A stretch of DNA of 32,547 nt from Microbacteriaceae bacterium (GCA_022701925.1 JAKONM010000313.1:1-32547); one strand, 5' to 3'; positions 7,391 through 16,848 are shown, counted from the stretch's first letter. The notes: generated by a model from the letters alone, not told the origin. Made by a program: numbers and translations.

Positions 7391-10300
7391 ATGACCAGGA
7401 TCATCGAAGCCAAGGCGGTCATCAGCGCCGAGGACCGCACCGGTAAGGTGCTCGACACCATCGCCCGCAAGTTCAAGGAGGCGGGCAAGAGCGCGAAGGT
7501 CGCCTCGGAGATCGCCCGGCTCGGCAAGGAAGCGAACGCCGCCCAGGCCGGGCTGAAGAGCGTCGACAACTTCCGCGCGGTCCAGGCCTCCTTCGGGCAG
7601 GCCCGGGCGGCCTACCGCTCGACGCAGCAAGAGGTCGGGCGCGTCGCCAAGGAGCTGGACAACGCCCGCAAGGCCGCGGCCCAGTTCGACGGTGTGCGCT
7701 CGTTCTCGAAGGGCGGCGCGGTCGCGCAGGAGATGGCGGCCGCTCGCAAGCAGGTGTCCGACCTGGAGCGCCAGTTCATCGGTGCCCAGCGCGCCGTGAA
7801 GGCCTCCGCGTCGACCTACGAGGCGCAGGCCGCCGCCCTGAAGGGGGCCGCCGCCGAGATCGGCGGATCGGGCCTTGCGATCGGCAAGCTCGTGGCCGAG
7901 GAGAACCGGCTCAAGGCCGCGGTCGAGGGCGCGAACGGGGCGATCCGCCGCCAGGAGCAGCTGCTCAAGGCCGAGAGCGGGCTGACCGCCGGCATGGGCG
8001 CGGCCGGCAGCCGGCAGCACGCGAAGATCGCGCAGGACCGCTATCTCACCGACGGCATGAGCGCGCCGGTGCGCGCCGCGCGCGCGCAGCAAGCGCAGGA
8101 GCGGCACGAGGCGATCCTGGCGCAGGCCGAGCGGCGCCAGGCGCGGAACGACGCGCTGAAGGGCGTCGCCGGCATCGCCGGTCTGACTGCGGTGCACAAG
8201 GCCGAGCATTTCGGTGGCCACGCGCTGCACACCTACCAGGAATTCGACAACGAGCGCCGCTTCGGCAAGGCGGTGATGGGGCTGACCGACGAGGAGCAGA
8301 AGCCGCTCGTCGACCAGGCCGTGCACATGGGCGGCAGCACCCGGTACAACGACGTCCAGGTCCTGGAGGCCCAGCGCGAGCTCGCCGCGCGCGGGCTCAA
8401 GAAGGATCAGGTGATGGGCCTGATGGAGCCCGCGGCCGCCCTCGGCCAGTCCCTCGATCTGCGCCTGCCCGATGCGGTCAAGCAGATGGAAGGGGCGATC
8501 TTCGGGTTCAAGAAGGACATCTCGACCCTCGACGCCGCGAAAGCGTCGGCCAAGCGTACCGCCGACGTCCAAGTGAAGGCGGCCAAGATCTCGGGCATGA
8601 CGCCCGAGGACATCAGCCAGACCTACAAGTACGGCGCCACCCCGGCCCGCATGGCCGGCCTGTCCGAGGAGACCCTGCTCGCCTTCGCCGGCATCTCGAA
8701 GAAGGCCAACATGGGAGGCGACGAGGCCGGCGTCGCGTTCCGCGCGCTCGTGGCCAACGCCATGTCGCCGACCCGGGGCGCCAAGGAGGCCATGCTCGCC
8801 AACGGCATGGACTACAAGAACTACCAGAAGATGCCGGACAAGATCGATACGGCGGCCTTCACGAAGACAGTCGCGGCGACGTACGGCGTCCAGCTCGACA
8901 AGGCGACCCAGGGCGCGCTCAACAAGATCTTCACCGACAAGAAGATGATCGCCGACCCATCGAAGTTCACCCCGGCGGTGATGCGATTGCTGTCGGACAA
9001 CCTCGACGGCGACGACGCCAAGTCCAAGAAAAGCATTGCGGGCCTCGCCAACCGGTTCCGCGACAAGAGCATGAAGGGCGTCGACACCGATCGCCTCGTC
9101 GCCGACCTGATGACGGCGATCCCGAAGAACCCGGCGCTCGCGAACGCGATCTTCGGCTCGAAGCAGGGCGCTCGCATCGCCAACGCGCTCGGCGATCCGG
9201 AAACCTTCAAGCACATGCTCGAGGAGCTGCTGCATCACGCCGACGGCTACTCAGACAAGGTCTCCGGAGAGCGCAACGCCGGCTACGACGGCGCCAAGCG
9301 GCGCCTCGACGGCGCCATCACCAACGTCGAGACCAAGCTCGGGCGAGCCTGGGACAACGACGGCAACGGCGGCGCGCTGACCTGGATCACCGACAAGGCC
9401 GGCCATCTCGTCCAGTCGTTCGCCGAGCTCGACAATCGCGTCGTCCAAGCAGCCAGCGTGGTCGCGGCCTTCGGCACGGCGTTCGTCGGGATCAAGAGCC
9501 TCGGGCTGCTCACCAGCGGGTTCGGCCTGGCGCCGGCGGCGGCTTCGCTCACCGCATCGGCCGCGGCCCTCGACGCGGCCGCTCTGAGGCTCGGCGCCGG
9601 CGGCGCGGTCGGAGGCGCGGTCGGGGATGCGGCCAAGACCGCGGGTGCGGGCGCGGCCGGCGCGGGCATCACGGCGGGCGGCCTAGTCACCGGCGGCGTG
9701 ATCCTCGGCGGCGCGGCCGCGGGCGCCTACCTCGACGCCGGGATCTCCGGCGCCACCGGCAGCATCGGCGATCTGATGCGGTACCGCGAGCAGATGCACG
9801 CGGACTCGGAGGCGACGAAGCGGCTGGGCTACGGTTCGTTCAACCTGATGCCGCCGCGGGCGATGCTTCCGGGCGCGGATGGCGGCGCCGACGCCAAGAC
9901 CACGATCGAGGGGTCCGGAGGTCTGATCCACGACTTCCTCTGGGGGCGCCGGAAGGACAGCTACGCGCTGCCGTCGTTCGGCGCCAGCGCCAAGCAGATG
10001 CCCGGGCCGCCCCTTCCGGAGACGCAGGGGCCGCAGCAGCCGGGCAGCGTCCCGCTGCCGCCGCAGCGGCCGCTGTCGCTAGGCGGCGCCCCGCTCCCGG
10101 TAGAGATCGTCGCCTCGTCCCGGGGCGGCGACGCCTCCGGCCAGGGCGATGCGCTGCGCAACACCCTGGACAAGGCCGCCAGCGCCTCGGCCACCGCCGC
10201 CAACGGAGGCAAGCCGCTGGAGGCCACGGTCAAGCCCGATCAGATCGTCGCGAAGGTGTCCGATCTGCCTCCGATCTCCGGCGAGGCCACCGTCACGTTG

Positions 10301-10462
10301 CAGCCGCAGCGGGTGATCGTCGAGCTCAACAGCGACATGCTCACGGCCAAGATCGCCGGGGCGGTGGCGAGCCAGACGGCGAAGATGCCGCTCACCTCGT
10401 CCGGGGCCCGGCCCGGCGCCGTGTCCATGCCGGGGGCGGCGACGACGCCCGGCGCTCAGTAG
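7391..10462 (+). CDS. Tail tape measure protein
   Basis: A 1023-residue protein that sets tail length and is released with DNA at ejection. Residues 1-250 are a Lys/Glu/Ala-rich coiled-coil region (KFKEAGKSAKVASEIARL and onward). Around residues 280-500 is a TP901-type tape measure core (YQEFDNERRFGKAVMGLTD, then GGSTRYNDVQVLEAQRELAA and SGMTPEDISQTYKYGATPA). Residues about 684-783 are hydrophobic and Gly/Ala-rich with likely membrane-spanning stretches, as in other tape measures. The tail end is Pro/Gly-rich. It starts two bases after the chaperone fusion stop. It is the longest uninterrupted gene here, as expected. Confidence 0.92.
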   Translation: MTRIIEAKAVISAEDRTGKVLDTIARKFKEAGKSAKVASEIARLGKEANAAQAGLKSVDNFRAVQASFGQARAAYRSTQQEVGRVAKELDNARKAAAQFDGVRSFSKGGAVAQEMAAARKQVSDLERQFIGAQRAVKASASTYEAQAAALKGAAAEIGGSGLAIGKLVAEENRLKAAVEGANGAIRRQEQLLKAESGLTAGMGAAGSRQHAKIAQDRYLTDGMSAPVRAARAQQAQERHEAILAQAERRQARNDALKGVAGIAGLTAVHKAEHFGGHALHTYQEFDNERRFGKAVMGLTDEEQKPLVDQAVHMGGSTRYNDVQVLEAQRELAARGLKKDQVMGLMEPAAALGQSLDLRLPDAVKQMEGAIFGFKKDISTLDAAKASAKRTADVQVKAAKISGMTPEDISQTYKYGATPARMAGLSEETLLAFAGISKKANMGGDEAGVAFRALVANAMSPTRGAKEAMLANGMDYKNYQKMPDKIDTAAFTKTVAATYGVQLDKATQGALNKIFTDKKMIADPSKFTPAVMRLLSDNLDGDDAKSKKSIAGLANRFRDKSMKGVDTDRLVADLMTAIPKNPALANAIFGSKQGARIANALGDPETFKHMLEELLHHADGYSDKVSGERNAGYDGAKRRLDGAITNVETKLGRAWDNDGNGGALTWITDKAGHLVQSFAELDNRVVQAASVVAAFGTAFVGIKSLGLLTSGFGLAPAAASLTASAAALDAAALRLGAGGAVGGAVGDAAKTAGAGAAGAGITAGGLVTGGVILGGAAAGAYLDAGISGATGSIGDLMRYREQMHADSEATKRLGYGSFNLMPPRAMLPGADGGADAKTTIEGSGGLIHDFLWGRRKDSYALPSFGASAKQMPGPPLPETQGPQQPGSVPLPPQRPLSLGGAPLPVEIVASSRGGDASGQGDALRNTLDKAASASATAANGGKPLEATVKPDQIVAKVSDLPPISGEATVTLQPQRVIVELNSDMLTAKIAGAVASQTAKMPLTSSGARPGAVSMPGAATTPGAQ

Positions 10463-10474
10463 CGCGAGGGCGCC

Positions 10475-11008
10475 ATGCGGGACTGGATCACCACGCTCCG
10501 CGGCGCCTCGTTCGCCGGGGTGCCGTTCTACGTCGACGACGAGGCGATCCCGAAGACGGGGCGCCGCATCGCCGTCCACGAGTACTCGAAGGCCGAGACC
10601 CACGATACGGAGGACATGGGGCGCCTGCCCCGGGAATTCCGGATCAAGGCCTACATCGCCAGCGACAGCGCCGACAGCGACGTCCAGGACCTCGTCGAAG
10701 CCTGCTCGACGGAGGGCGCGTTCACCCTCGTCCTGCCGTTCTTCGGGCCGCAGGAGGTCCGGTGCACGGGCTGCGCCCCGTCCCACAGGAAGGACCGGCT
10801 CGGCTACGTCGAGATCGACCTCGAATTCATCGAGGCCACCGGGGACGAGGGTTCTGAGGGCGGCTTCGACGGGGCCGGCGGCTTCGGCCTCCTGGAGCTC
10901 GGCGATCGGATCGCGGCCTCCGCCCTCGACGGGCTGGCCGACGTCGTCTCCGACGCGATCAGCGCCTTCGTGCCCGACGCGCTCGCCGGGTTCCTGCCCC
11001 CGTTCTGA
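10475..11008 (+). CDS. Mu gpN-like DNA circularisation/baseplate protein, N-terminal half
   Basis: A 177-residue protein matching the N-terminal domain of Mu gpN (DNA circularisation N-terminal family). It opens with MRDWITTLRGASFAGVPFYV, continues with GRRIAVHEYSKAETHDTEDM and a REFRIKAYIASD strand, and ends the domain with RLGYVEIDLEFIEA. In contractile tails this family forms part of the baseplate, next to the tape measure. Full-length gpN proteins are much longer; here the gene stops after a short Gly/Asp linker and a hydrophobic helix ending FLPPF. The next gene looks like the missing C-terminal part. Confidence 0.82.
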   Translation: MRDWITTLRGASFAGVPFYVDDEAIPKTGRRIAVHEYSKAETHDTEDMGRLPREFRIKAYIASDSADSDVQDLVEACSTEGAFTLVLPFFGPQEVRCTGCAPSHRKDRLGYVEIDLEFIEATGDEGSEGGFDGAGGFGLLELGDRIAASALDGLADVVSDAISAFVPDALAGFLPPF

Positions 11009-11026
11009 CCGCACCCCGGAGCTGCC

Positions 11027-11770
11027 ATGGCCTCGCCTCCGTCCTCGGCGATCGCCGGCGCGGCCGTGGCCGTCATGGCGCTCGCGGACGTGGTCGCCGG
11101 CCTCGCGCGCGCGCTGCCGGCCCCGACCAAAGACGCGCAGACAGCGAATTCGGCATGCCGCCGGGTCGGCCGGATCCTGGCGCCTCGGATCACCGCACCC
11201 GCCGACGTCGCGGCGATCGCCGCGAGCCTCGTGGCGACGGTCCAGGCGCTCGCCCGGGCGGGCGAGGCCGCCGACGCCGCGGCCGGCCTTTATGCGGCGG
11301 CCGGCGCGACGCGCGGGTGCGCGCCCTCTTCCGCTTCGCCCGCGCTGACGCAGGCCTACGGCCTCGCCCGGGCTACGTGCGTCGCGGTGGAGATGGCCTG
11401 CCTGGGCGAGGCCTTCGTGGCCGAGGCCCGGACCGGCTTCGCCGACCGCCAGTCGGCCAGCGCCGCGCGCCTGCGCATTCGAGCCGCCTACGACGGCGCC
11501 GCCGACCGGATCGCGGCCGCGCTGGGCCAAGCGTCGCTCGCGATCCTCGATACCGCCGCGCGGGAGACTTCCGCCTACCTCGTCCAGGAGGCCGCCTCGC
11601 TCCAGCCGGTGATCCGCGTCGACGCCGCAGGCTCTTTCCCGGCCGCCGCGATCGCGTGGTCGCTCTACGCCGACCCCGAACGCGCCGGCGAGCTGATGGA
11701 CCGCAACGGCGTCGGCACCCCCTTCCACATGCCGGCCACGATCGAGGCCGTGTCGCCGGGTAAGCGCTGA
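11027..11770 (+). CDS. Mu gpN-like protein, C-terminal half (separate gene)
   Basis: A 247-residue, strongly Ala-rich helical protein. Its last 45 residues (AIAWSLYADPERAGELMDRN, then a Pro-rich turn and a final short strand) resemble the LysM-like C-terminus of gpN proteins, where 'lYgDp.Ra.Ei..RN' is typical. It begins 18 bases after the N-terminal-half gene, with a CCGGAGCTGCC ribosome site, so it is expressed on its own and is not a simple frameshift. It overlaps the gpP-like gene by one base. The fold call is from pattern; splitting of gpN is the inference. Confidence 0.65.
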   Translation: MASPPSSAIAGAAVAVMALADVVAGLARALPAPTKDAQTANSACRRVGRILAPRITAPADVAAIAASLVATVQALARAGEAADAAAGLYAAAGATRGCAPSSASPALTQAYGLARATCVAVEMACLGEAFVAEARTGFADRQSASAARLRIRAAYDGAADRIAAALGQASLAILDTAARETSAYLVQEAASLQPVIRVDAAGSFPAAAIAWSLYADPERAGELMDRNGVGTPFHMPATIEAVSPGKR

Positions 11771-12879
11771 TGCCCTTCGTCGAGGAGATCGTCACGCTGA
11801 CCGTCGACGGCCGGGTGATGATCGGCTGGCAGGACGTGTCGCTCAACCGTAGCCAAGAGTCGGCCGAGATCTCGTTCAATCTCGGGGCGACCAACCCGTC
11901 GTGGAGCGACGAGGCCAAGCGCCTGCGCCACGGCAGAGAGGTCGAGATCCGTACCTCCGCGGTTGGCGGGCGTGCGCGGCCCGGTCGGGGCGATCTGATG
12001 TGCGCGGGCCATATCACCGGCTACGGCGCCAAGTACGCCAAGACCAAACAGGTGACGATCGAGGGCAAGTCGAAGTCGGCCGACGCGGTCGACTGCCATC
12101 CGGTCAAGCACAAGACCGGGCGGTTCGAGAACAAGACCCTGCTCGACATCGCCAAGGAACTCGACGAGGTCCGCTGCGGCTTCAAGACCGATCAGAAGCT
12201 CGACAAGATCGCCAAGGTCCAGCGCCAGCCGCACGACACGATCTTCCAGACCCTGGAGCGCGAGGCGCGCCGCCTCGGCCTGATGCTCTCGGGCCAGCCG
12301 GACGGCTCCATCAACATCACCCGGGCCGGCACCAAGCGCCACGCCGGTGCGCTCATCCTCGGCCAGTCGCCGGTCGAGGAGATGGACGTCAAGATCAAGT
12401 GCGGCGAGAAGTATTCGCACTACGTCGCCCGCGGCCAGAGGTCGAAGGGCGTCGGCAAGGATAATCTCCGCCAAGAGGAGACGGAGAAGGACGGAAGCGT
12501 CAAGCGCAACCGCCCGCTCCTGATCATCCCTGAAGGGGACTGGTCGAAGAAGGAGCTGAAGAAGCGCCTGCGCTGGGAGCGCCTGCGCCGCGCCTCCTTC
12601 GGCACGACGATCTCCGTGAAGGTCGCCACCTGGCGCGACGAGGCCGGCCAGCTCTGGGAGCCGGGCCGCCTGATGGCGATCGTCAACGAGGAAGAGGACA
12701 TCGACGGGGACTACGCGCTGCAGACGGCCAACCTGCGCCAGGGGCAGCAGGAGGGCACGGTCGCCTACTTGACCTTCGTCGATCCGAAGGCGGCCGGCGG
12801 CAAGGACGGCACGGACAAGTCCGACGGGGTGTTCGACCCGGGCGGCGGCATCGACGACGAGGGGGAGGGCGAGGAGTGA
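11770..12879 (+). CDS. Baseplate hub protein (Mu gpP/gp44 family)
   Basis: A 369-residue protein with the pattern of Mu gp44 hubs. It starts with EEIVTLTVDGRVMIGWQDVS, SLNRSQESAEISFNL and a GHITGYGAKYAKTKQVTIEG strand. It continues with the classical 'KSKSADAVDCHPV' turn, a DTIFQTLEREARRLGLML helix and a C-terminal beta domain. The trimeric hub caps the tube and carries the spike. The last 30 residues are Gly/Asp/Glu-rich. Its stop overlaps the next gene's GTG start (GTGA), coupling hub and spike synthesis. Confidence 0.88.
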   Translation: MPFVEEIVTLTVDGRVMIGWQDVSLNRSQESAEISFNLGATNPSWSDEAKRLRHGREVEIRTSAVGGRARPGRGDLMCAGHITGYGAKYAKTKQVTIEGKSKSADAVDCHPVKHKTGRFENKTLLDIAKELDEVRCGFKTDQKLDKIAKVQRQPHDTIFQTLEREARRLGLMLSGQPDGSINITRAGTKRHAGALILGQSPVEEMDVKIKCGEKYSHYVARGQRSKGVGKDNLRQEETEKDGSVKRNRPLLIIPEGDWSKKELKKRLRWERLRRASFGTTISVKVATWRDEAGQLWEPGRLMAIVNEEEDIDGDYALQTANLRQGQQEGTVAYLTFVDPKAAGGKDGTDKSDGVFDPGGGIDDEGEGEE

Positions 12880-13367
12880 GCCGCACCAACCTCTTCCGGA
12901 CCGAACTCACCGGCGTCGACGACACCGGCGAGATGCAGACCGGCTCGGGCTACGGCTACGCCGGCGAGGAGGTCGACAAGGTCCAAATCGTGCGCCAGCA
13001 CGGGCTGGCCTCCCATGCCCCCAAGGGCTCGCATGGGATCGGCATCGCCGGCTCCGGCGAGCGCTCGCTGGTGGCCTTCCTCGGGCTGGAGCACCAGGAT
13101 CACCGGCCGCGCGACCTGAAAGAGGGCAACACCACCCTCTACGACGCCAAGGGCAACGCCACGCGCATGCTCGGCGAGGACGGGATCTGGCACGACGCCG
13201 CCGACCGTCCGCAGAAGATGACCGGCAAGACAGTGGCTTTGAAGGCCACCGAAAACGCCAGCATCGGCGGCAAGAAGGTCTACCTCGGTGGCGACGGTAC
13301 GGACGGAACCTACGCTGCGGTGATGACCGACAAAGGCCCGTCCTCGGTCGTCTTCGCGAAGCTCTGA
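12876..13367 (+). CDS. Baseplate spike protein (Mu gp45 family)
   Basis: A 163-residue protein starting at GTG 12876, which overlaps the hub gene stop. It has the Mu gp45 core: a KVQIVRQHGLASHAPKGSHG strand and turn, then RSLVAFLGLEHQDHRPRDL, with His at 73 and 76 in the usual DHRP context. A beta-prism region follows (VALKATENASIGGKKVYLG). Spike trimers tip the tube and pierce the outer membrane. The C-terminus ends SSVVFAKL, and I see no terminal HxH metal-binding motif like that described for some P2/Mu spikes. Confidence 0.85.
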   Translation: MSRTNLFRTELTGVDDTGEMQTGSGYGYAGEEVDKVQIVRQHGLASHAPKGSHGIGIAGSGERSLVAFLGLEHQDHRPRDLKEGNTTLYDAKGNATRMLGEDGIWHDAADRPQKMTGKTVALKATENASIGGKKVYLGGDGTDGTYAAVMTDKGPSSVVFAKL

Positions 13368-13397
13368 CGCGGCCCGCGCCGCCCGGGATCCTCACCC

Positions 13398-13934
13398 ATG
13401 CAGCTCACCCTGACCCCGCTCGCGGACGCGGGCGTGAGCCTGCTGCCGTGGGACATCGTCTGGAACGGCACCGTCGGGGATTTCGCGGTCTCGGCCGGCG
13501 GTGATGACGGGCCCGCCGGCGGCCTGGTCTCGGCCAACCCGCTGCGCACCGCGGTGCTGCTGCTGCTGTTCTCCGATGCGCGCGCCGATCCGGCGTCGCT
13601 GCGGTTCGAGCACAGGGGCGATCGGCGCGGCTGGCCCGGCGACGGCTTCGACGTCGACGCGGCCGCCGGCGAGGCGCCGCTCGGCTCGCTCCTGTGGCTG
13701 TTCCGGCGCAGCCCTCTGCGGGACGCCACCAAGGCGCAGATCGAGGCGGAGGCGCAGCGCGCGCTGAAGCCCCTGATCCGCCAGGGCGCGGTGGCGAAGA
13801 TCACGGCCGCGGCCGCCATCGACAAGGCGAACGGCCGCGTCGCCCTCTCGGTGGGCCTCTACGCCCGCGACGGCTCCCAATCCTACTCGGACAAGTTCGA
13901 CATCCTCTGGAGGCGGGCCGATGGCGGGCTATAG
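13398..13934 (+). CDS. Baseplate protein (Mu gp46 / gp25-like)
   Basis: A 178-residue protein in the gp46 position between the spike and baseplate J. The N-terminal part (LPWDIVWNGTVGDFAVS, GGLVSANPLRTAVLLLLFSD) matches the family opening, in which a short segment precedes a nested 'npL.tav...LfsD' helix. RRGWPGDGFD and LWLFRRSPL follow, and a helix with a C-terminal strand (RVALSVGLYARDG) closes it. Such proteins make the inner wedge ring of the baseplate. It overlaps the baseplate J gene by 14 bases. Confidence 0.82.
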   Translation: MQLTLTPLADAGVSLLPWDIVWNGTVGDFAVSAGGDDGPAGGLVSANPLRTAVLLLLFSDARADPASLRFEHRGDRRGWPGDGFDVDAAAGEAPLGSLLWLFRRSPLRDATKAQIEAEAQRALKPLIRQGAVAKITAAAAIDKANGRVALSVGLYARDGSQSYSDKFDILWRRADGGL

Positions 13935-15027
13935 CGTTCGCTCGCTCACCGAGCTGTCTCAGGCGGCCCGCAAGTACATCACGCAGTCGATCGACGGCGC
14001 GGTGGCCAGCGTCTGGGCCAACACCTTCACGGTGCTGGCCAAGGTCCTGGCGCTGATCGGCCAGGGGCTTGAGCTTCGCCGGAAGTGGTTGGTCAAGCAG
14101 CTTTTCGCCTCGTCCGCCGACCGGGTCTGGCTGATCCGACACGGTTTCGAATTGGGTCTGACACTCGACCCGGCGACCGCCGCGCTCGGGTCCGCCCTCG
14201 GCCCGGCCGCCCCTGGCTTCATAATGCCGGCGGGCCTGCAGTACGTGCGCGGCGATGGCGTGACGTTCGATGTGATCGCCGCGGCCTCGGCGTCGGGCAA
14301 CAGCATTACCCTCGATCTGGAAGCGGATGCGGCGGGGGCGGCCGGCAACACGGATGCCGGTACCACCCTCGCGCTGGTCGACCCTGCCGACGCGCCCGCG
14401 GGCACCCCTGCCACGATCACTGTGCTCGCTGCCTCCGACGGCACCGGCCTGTCCGGCGGCGCCGACGAGGAGGATATCGAGAGCTTCCGGGCGCGCGTGC
14501 TCTACCGCAAGCGCAACCCGCCCCAGGGCGGCTCGGCGCCGGACTACGTCGCGTGGGTGCTGGCCGCCGTGCCGACGGCGGTGGCGGTCTACCCTGACAG
14601 CTTCCAGAACGACAGCCGCTCGGTCTGGATCCAATTCACCGTCTCCGACCAAGCGAATGGCATCCCGACGGCCGGCCAGGTCGCGGCCGCGCAGGCCTAC
14701 GTCAGCGACCCGATCCGGCGCCCGATCACGGCGCGGGCGTTCGTCTCCCCGTCCAACCCGGTGCCGGTCGACATCGTCATCGGCGGCCTGTCGCCGGACA
14801 CCGCGGACATTCGCGCCTCAATCGAGGTCGAGATCGCCGCGGCCTTCACCGACCGCGCCCAGCCCGGCACGCCGTCAAGCCCGTTCCTGTTCTCGGCGTC
14901 GTGGCTCGACGAGGCGATCTCCCGGGCGACCGGGGAAAACCGCCACCGGCTGGTGAGCCCGGCAGCTGACGAGAGCTTCGCCGCAGGCGACCTGCCGGTG
15001 CTCGGCACGATCGAGTACACCGACTGA
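13921..15027 (+). CDS. Baseplate J-like protein (Mu gp47 family)
   Basis: A 368-residue wedge protein. The pattern is characteristic: SLTELSQAARKYITQS near the start, and GLQYVRGDGVTFDVIAAA in the middle. The signature strand-helix SGGADEEDIESFRARVLYRK is followed by NPPQGGSAPDYVAWVLAAVP, and WIQFTVSDQANGIPTAGQV leads to the end. It forms the baseplate wedge that triggers sheath contraction. The length is usual. GGAGGCGGGCCG precedes the ATG inside the end of the gp46-like gene. Confidence 0.92.
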   Translation: MAGYSVRSLTELSQAARKYITQSIDGAVASVWANTFTVLAKVLALIGQGLELRRKWLVKQLFASSADRVWLIRHGFELGLTLDPATAALGSALGPAAPGFIMPAGLQYVRGDGVTFDVIAAASASGNSITLDLEADAAGAAGNTDAGTTLALVDPADAPAGTPATITVLAASDGTGLSGGADEEDIESFRARVLYRKRNPPQGGSAPDYVAWVLAAVPTAVAVYPDSFQNDSRSVWIQFTVSDQANGIPTAGQVAAAQAYVSDPIRRPITARAFVSPSNPVPVDIVIGGLSPDTADIRASIEVEIAAAFTDRAQPGTPSSPFLFSASWLDEAISRATGENRHRLVSPAADESFAAGDLPVLGTIEYTD

Positions 15028-15040
15028 ACGAGGGCCACCG

Positions 15041-15859
15041 ATGAGCGACCTGCCGGCCCTGAGCGACGCGGTTGCCGGCTGGCCGTGCTACGCACTCCCA
15101 ACCGATCCACCCTCGGTGGTCGACCTGGAGGCGCAGCCCACCGCCGACAGCCTGCTGCCGCAGATCCTGCCCTTGACCCCACGCGGGCCGGCCTGGGGCA
15201 CGGACGAGGCCGGCGACGGACGGGGGGCTTCCCCGGTCCAGCGCACGTTCTGGCGCGCTATCGCCGGGTGGGCCGCCGATCACCTGACCCTCGACTGGAC
15301 GGCTGCGACCCAGACGTTCCCTACGGCGATCACCTACACGCTGCCGGACTGGGAGCGGGAATACGGTCTGCCCGGGCCGTGCGCCTCGGGTTACGGCGGT
15401 GTGCCCGTGCGCCAGGCGGCGGTGCGGGCGCGGTTCGCAAGCCTAGGCGGACAATCCCCAGCCTACTTCATCTGTCTCGCCTACAGCCTCGGCTATCAGG
15501 TCACGATCGAGGAGCCGACCCAGTTCCTATGTGACGTGTCCGAATGCGTCGGCTCCGACATCCAAGAAACGTATCTCACTTGCGATGAGGACGAGATCGG
15601 CGACGACGGCGTGCCGGTCGAAGGCTTCCTCCTGCCGACCGATCCGGACGCGGGCGATGAAGTCTCGGATCAGGACGTCTGGCAATACTGGATCGTCCAC
15701 GTCGGCACGCCCGGCGAGACTTGGTTCACCTGCGACGACGGCGAGTGCGACTACGACCCGCTCGAAGGGTTCGTGCCCGCCGCCGATCTGGAGTGCGCGC
15801 TGAACGGGCTCTGCCCGCCGCATACCCAGCTGATCTTCAACTACAACGCTGCGGCCTGA
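15041..15859 (+). CDS. YmfQ/Mu gp48-like baseplate protein
   Basis: A 272-residue protein after baseplate J, where DUF2313/gp48 proteins sit. The core fits: LLPQILPLTPRGPAWGTDE, then TFWRAIAGWAADH, ITYTLPDWEREYGLP and VRQAAVRARFASLGGQSPAY. These small proteins link the wedge to tail fibres. It is longer than the usual 180-200 residues. The extension (about residues 165-265) is acidic and contains seven Cys in short C-x4-7-C spacings, ending in the conserved-looking LNGLCPPHTQLIFNYN. The extra Cys may be paired or bind metal; this is not known. Confidence 0.8.
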   Translation: MSDLPALSDAVAGWPCYALPTDPPSVVDLEAQPTADSLLPQILPLTPRGPAWGTDEAGDGRGASPVQRTFWRAIAGWAADHLTLDWTAATQTFPTAITYTLPDWEREYGLPGPCASGYGGVPVRQAAVRARFASLGGQSPAYFICLAYSLGYQVTIEEPTQFLCDVSECVGSDIQETYLTCDEDEIGDDGVPVEGFLLPTDPDAGDEVSDQDVWQYWIVHVGTPGETWFTCDDGECDYDPLEGFVPAADLECALNGLCPPHTQLIFNYNAAA

Positions 15860-15957
15860 GCCGCCGAGCCTCCCGCCCCATCGATCCGATCGCCGACCCG
15901 GCCGCGCCCACGCGTCGGGCTGTCGGCATGCGCTCGCGTTTCGCTCCGGAGATCCCC

Positions 15958-16848
15958 GTGCTCTACGTTCCGCCCTCATTCTCGACGGATCCGAACGCCT
16001 CGTACGCCGGCAAGAATGTCGCCGCCGGCAAGCAGGGCTCGAAGGTGCCCCCGGGCGCCCTCGAATACCCGCAGCGCGAGATCATGGCCGTCATCGCGGC
16101 CGCTAATCTCGCGGGCACCAACACCGACCTGACGCAGCTCCTGCAGGCGATCAACATCCTGGCCGCGGCCAAGACCACGACCGCGCTCGGCACTAAGACG
16201 ATCGTCGGCGGCCGGGTGCTGTTCGCCCAAGCGGTCGCCGGCACCTACACCTTCACGCCCGACGTGCCGCTGATCTACGTGCGCGCCGTGGCCGGCGGCG
16301 GCGGTGGTGGGGGTGGCAACGGCTACGCCGGCGCCGGCGGCCTGGGCGCCAACTACTTCGAGGGCGCCTTCGACGTCGTGGTCGGGCAGCCCTACACGAT
16401 CGTGGTCGGCGCGGGCGGCATCGCCGGCGGCGGCTCCGGGGGCGGCGCCCCCGGCGGCAACGGCGGCGCGACCTACCTGGCCCGCCAGGGCGGCGCGACG
16501 CTCGCCCTCGCGCTGGGCGGCACCGGCGGCGGCTCCGGCGGCAACGCCGCCACCGGCTACGTCGGCGTGGCCGGCGCCTCGCCCGGCAAGACCGGCATCG
16601 TCTTCCCGCACGGCGGCTTCGAGCTGCTCGGCTTCGGCGCGCAGAACGGTGTCTACTACGCGGCCGGCGCCACGAACATCGCCCAGGGCGGCATGGGCGG
16701 CGGCGCGCCGATGTTCGCCTCCGCGACCCCCTTCCCGGTCCAGACCGGTCAGTTCGGCGGCACCGGCTGCGGGGGTGGGGGCTCCGGTGGCGCAGGCTCC
16801 GCTCTGGGCGCCGCGGGCGCCCCCGGCTTTCTCACCATCATGGGCTGA
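15958..16848 (+). CDS. Glycine-rich tail fibre protein
   Basis: A 296-residue protein. I chose GTG 15958 because GGAG lies 6 bases upstream and the product begins directly with LYVPPSFSTDPNASY; an upstream ATG at 15928 lacks a good ribosome site. Residues 1-85 contain a helical region (ALEYPQREIMAVIAAANLAG, DLTQLLQAINILAAAKTTTA) typical of the baseplate-proximal fibre start. From about residue 110, a glycine-rich domain begins with IYVRAVAGGGGGGGGNGYAG and carries repeated GG-x-GG turns. It resembles phage Gly-rich fibre-tip domains that pack as polyglycine sandwiches or beta-rolls. It is probably a receptor-binding fibre, followed by a small chaperone-like gene. Confidence 0.75.
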   Translation: MLYVPPSFSTDPNASYAGKNVAAGKQGSKVPPGALEYPQREIMAVIAAANLAGTNTDLTQLLQAINILAAAKTTTALGTKTIVGGRVLFAQAVAGTYTFTPDVPLIYVRAVAGGGGGGGGNGYAGAGGLGANYFEGAFDVVVGQPYTIVVGAGGIAGGGSGGGAPGGNGGATYLARQGGATLALALGGTGGGSGGNAATGYVGVAGASPGKTGIVFPHGGFELLGFGAQNGVYYAAGATNIAQGGMGGGAPMFASATPFPVQTGQFGGTGCGGGGSGGAGSALGAAGAPGFLTIMG

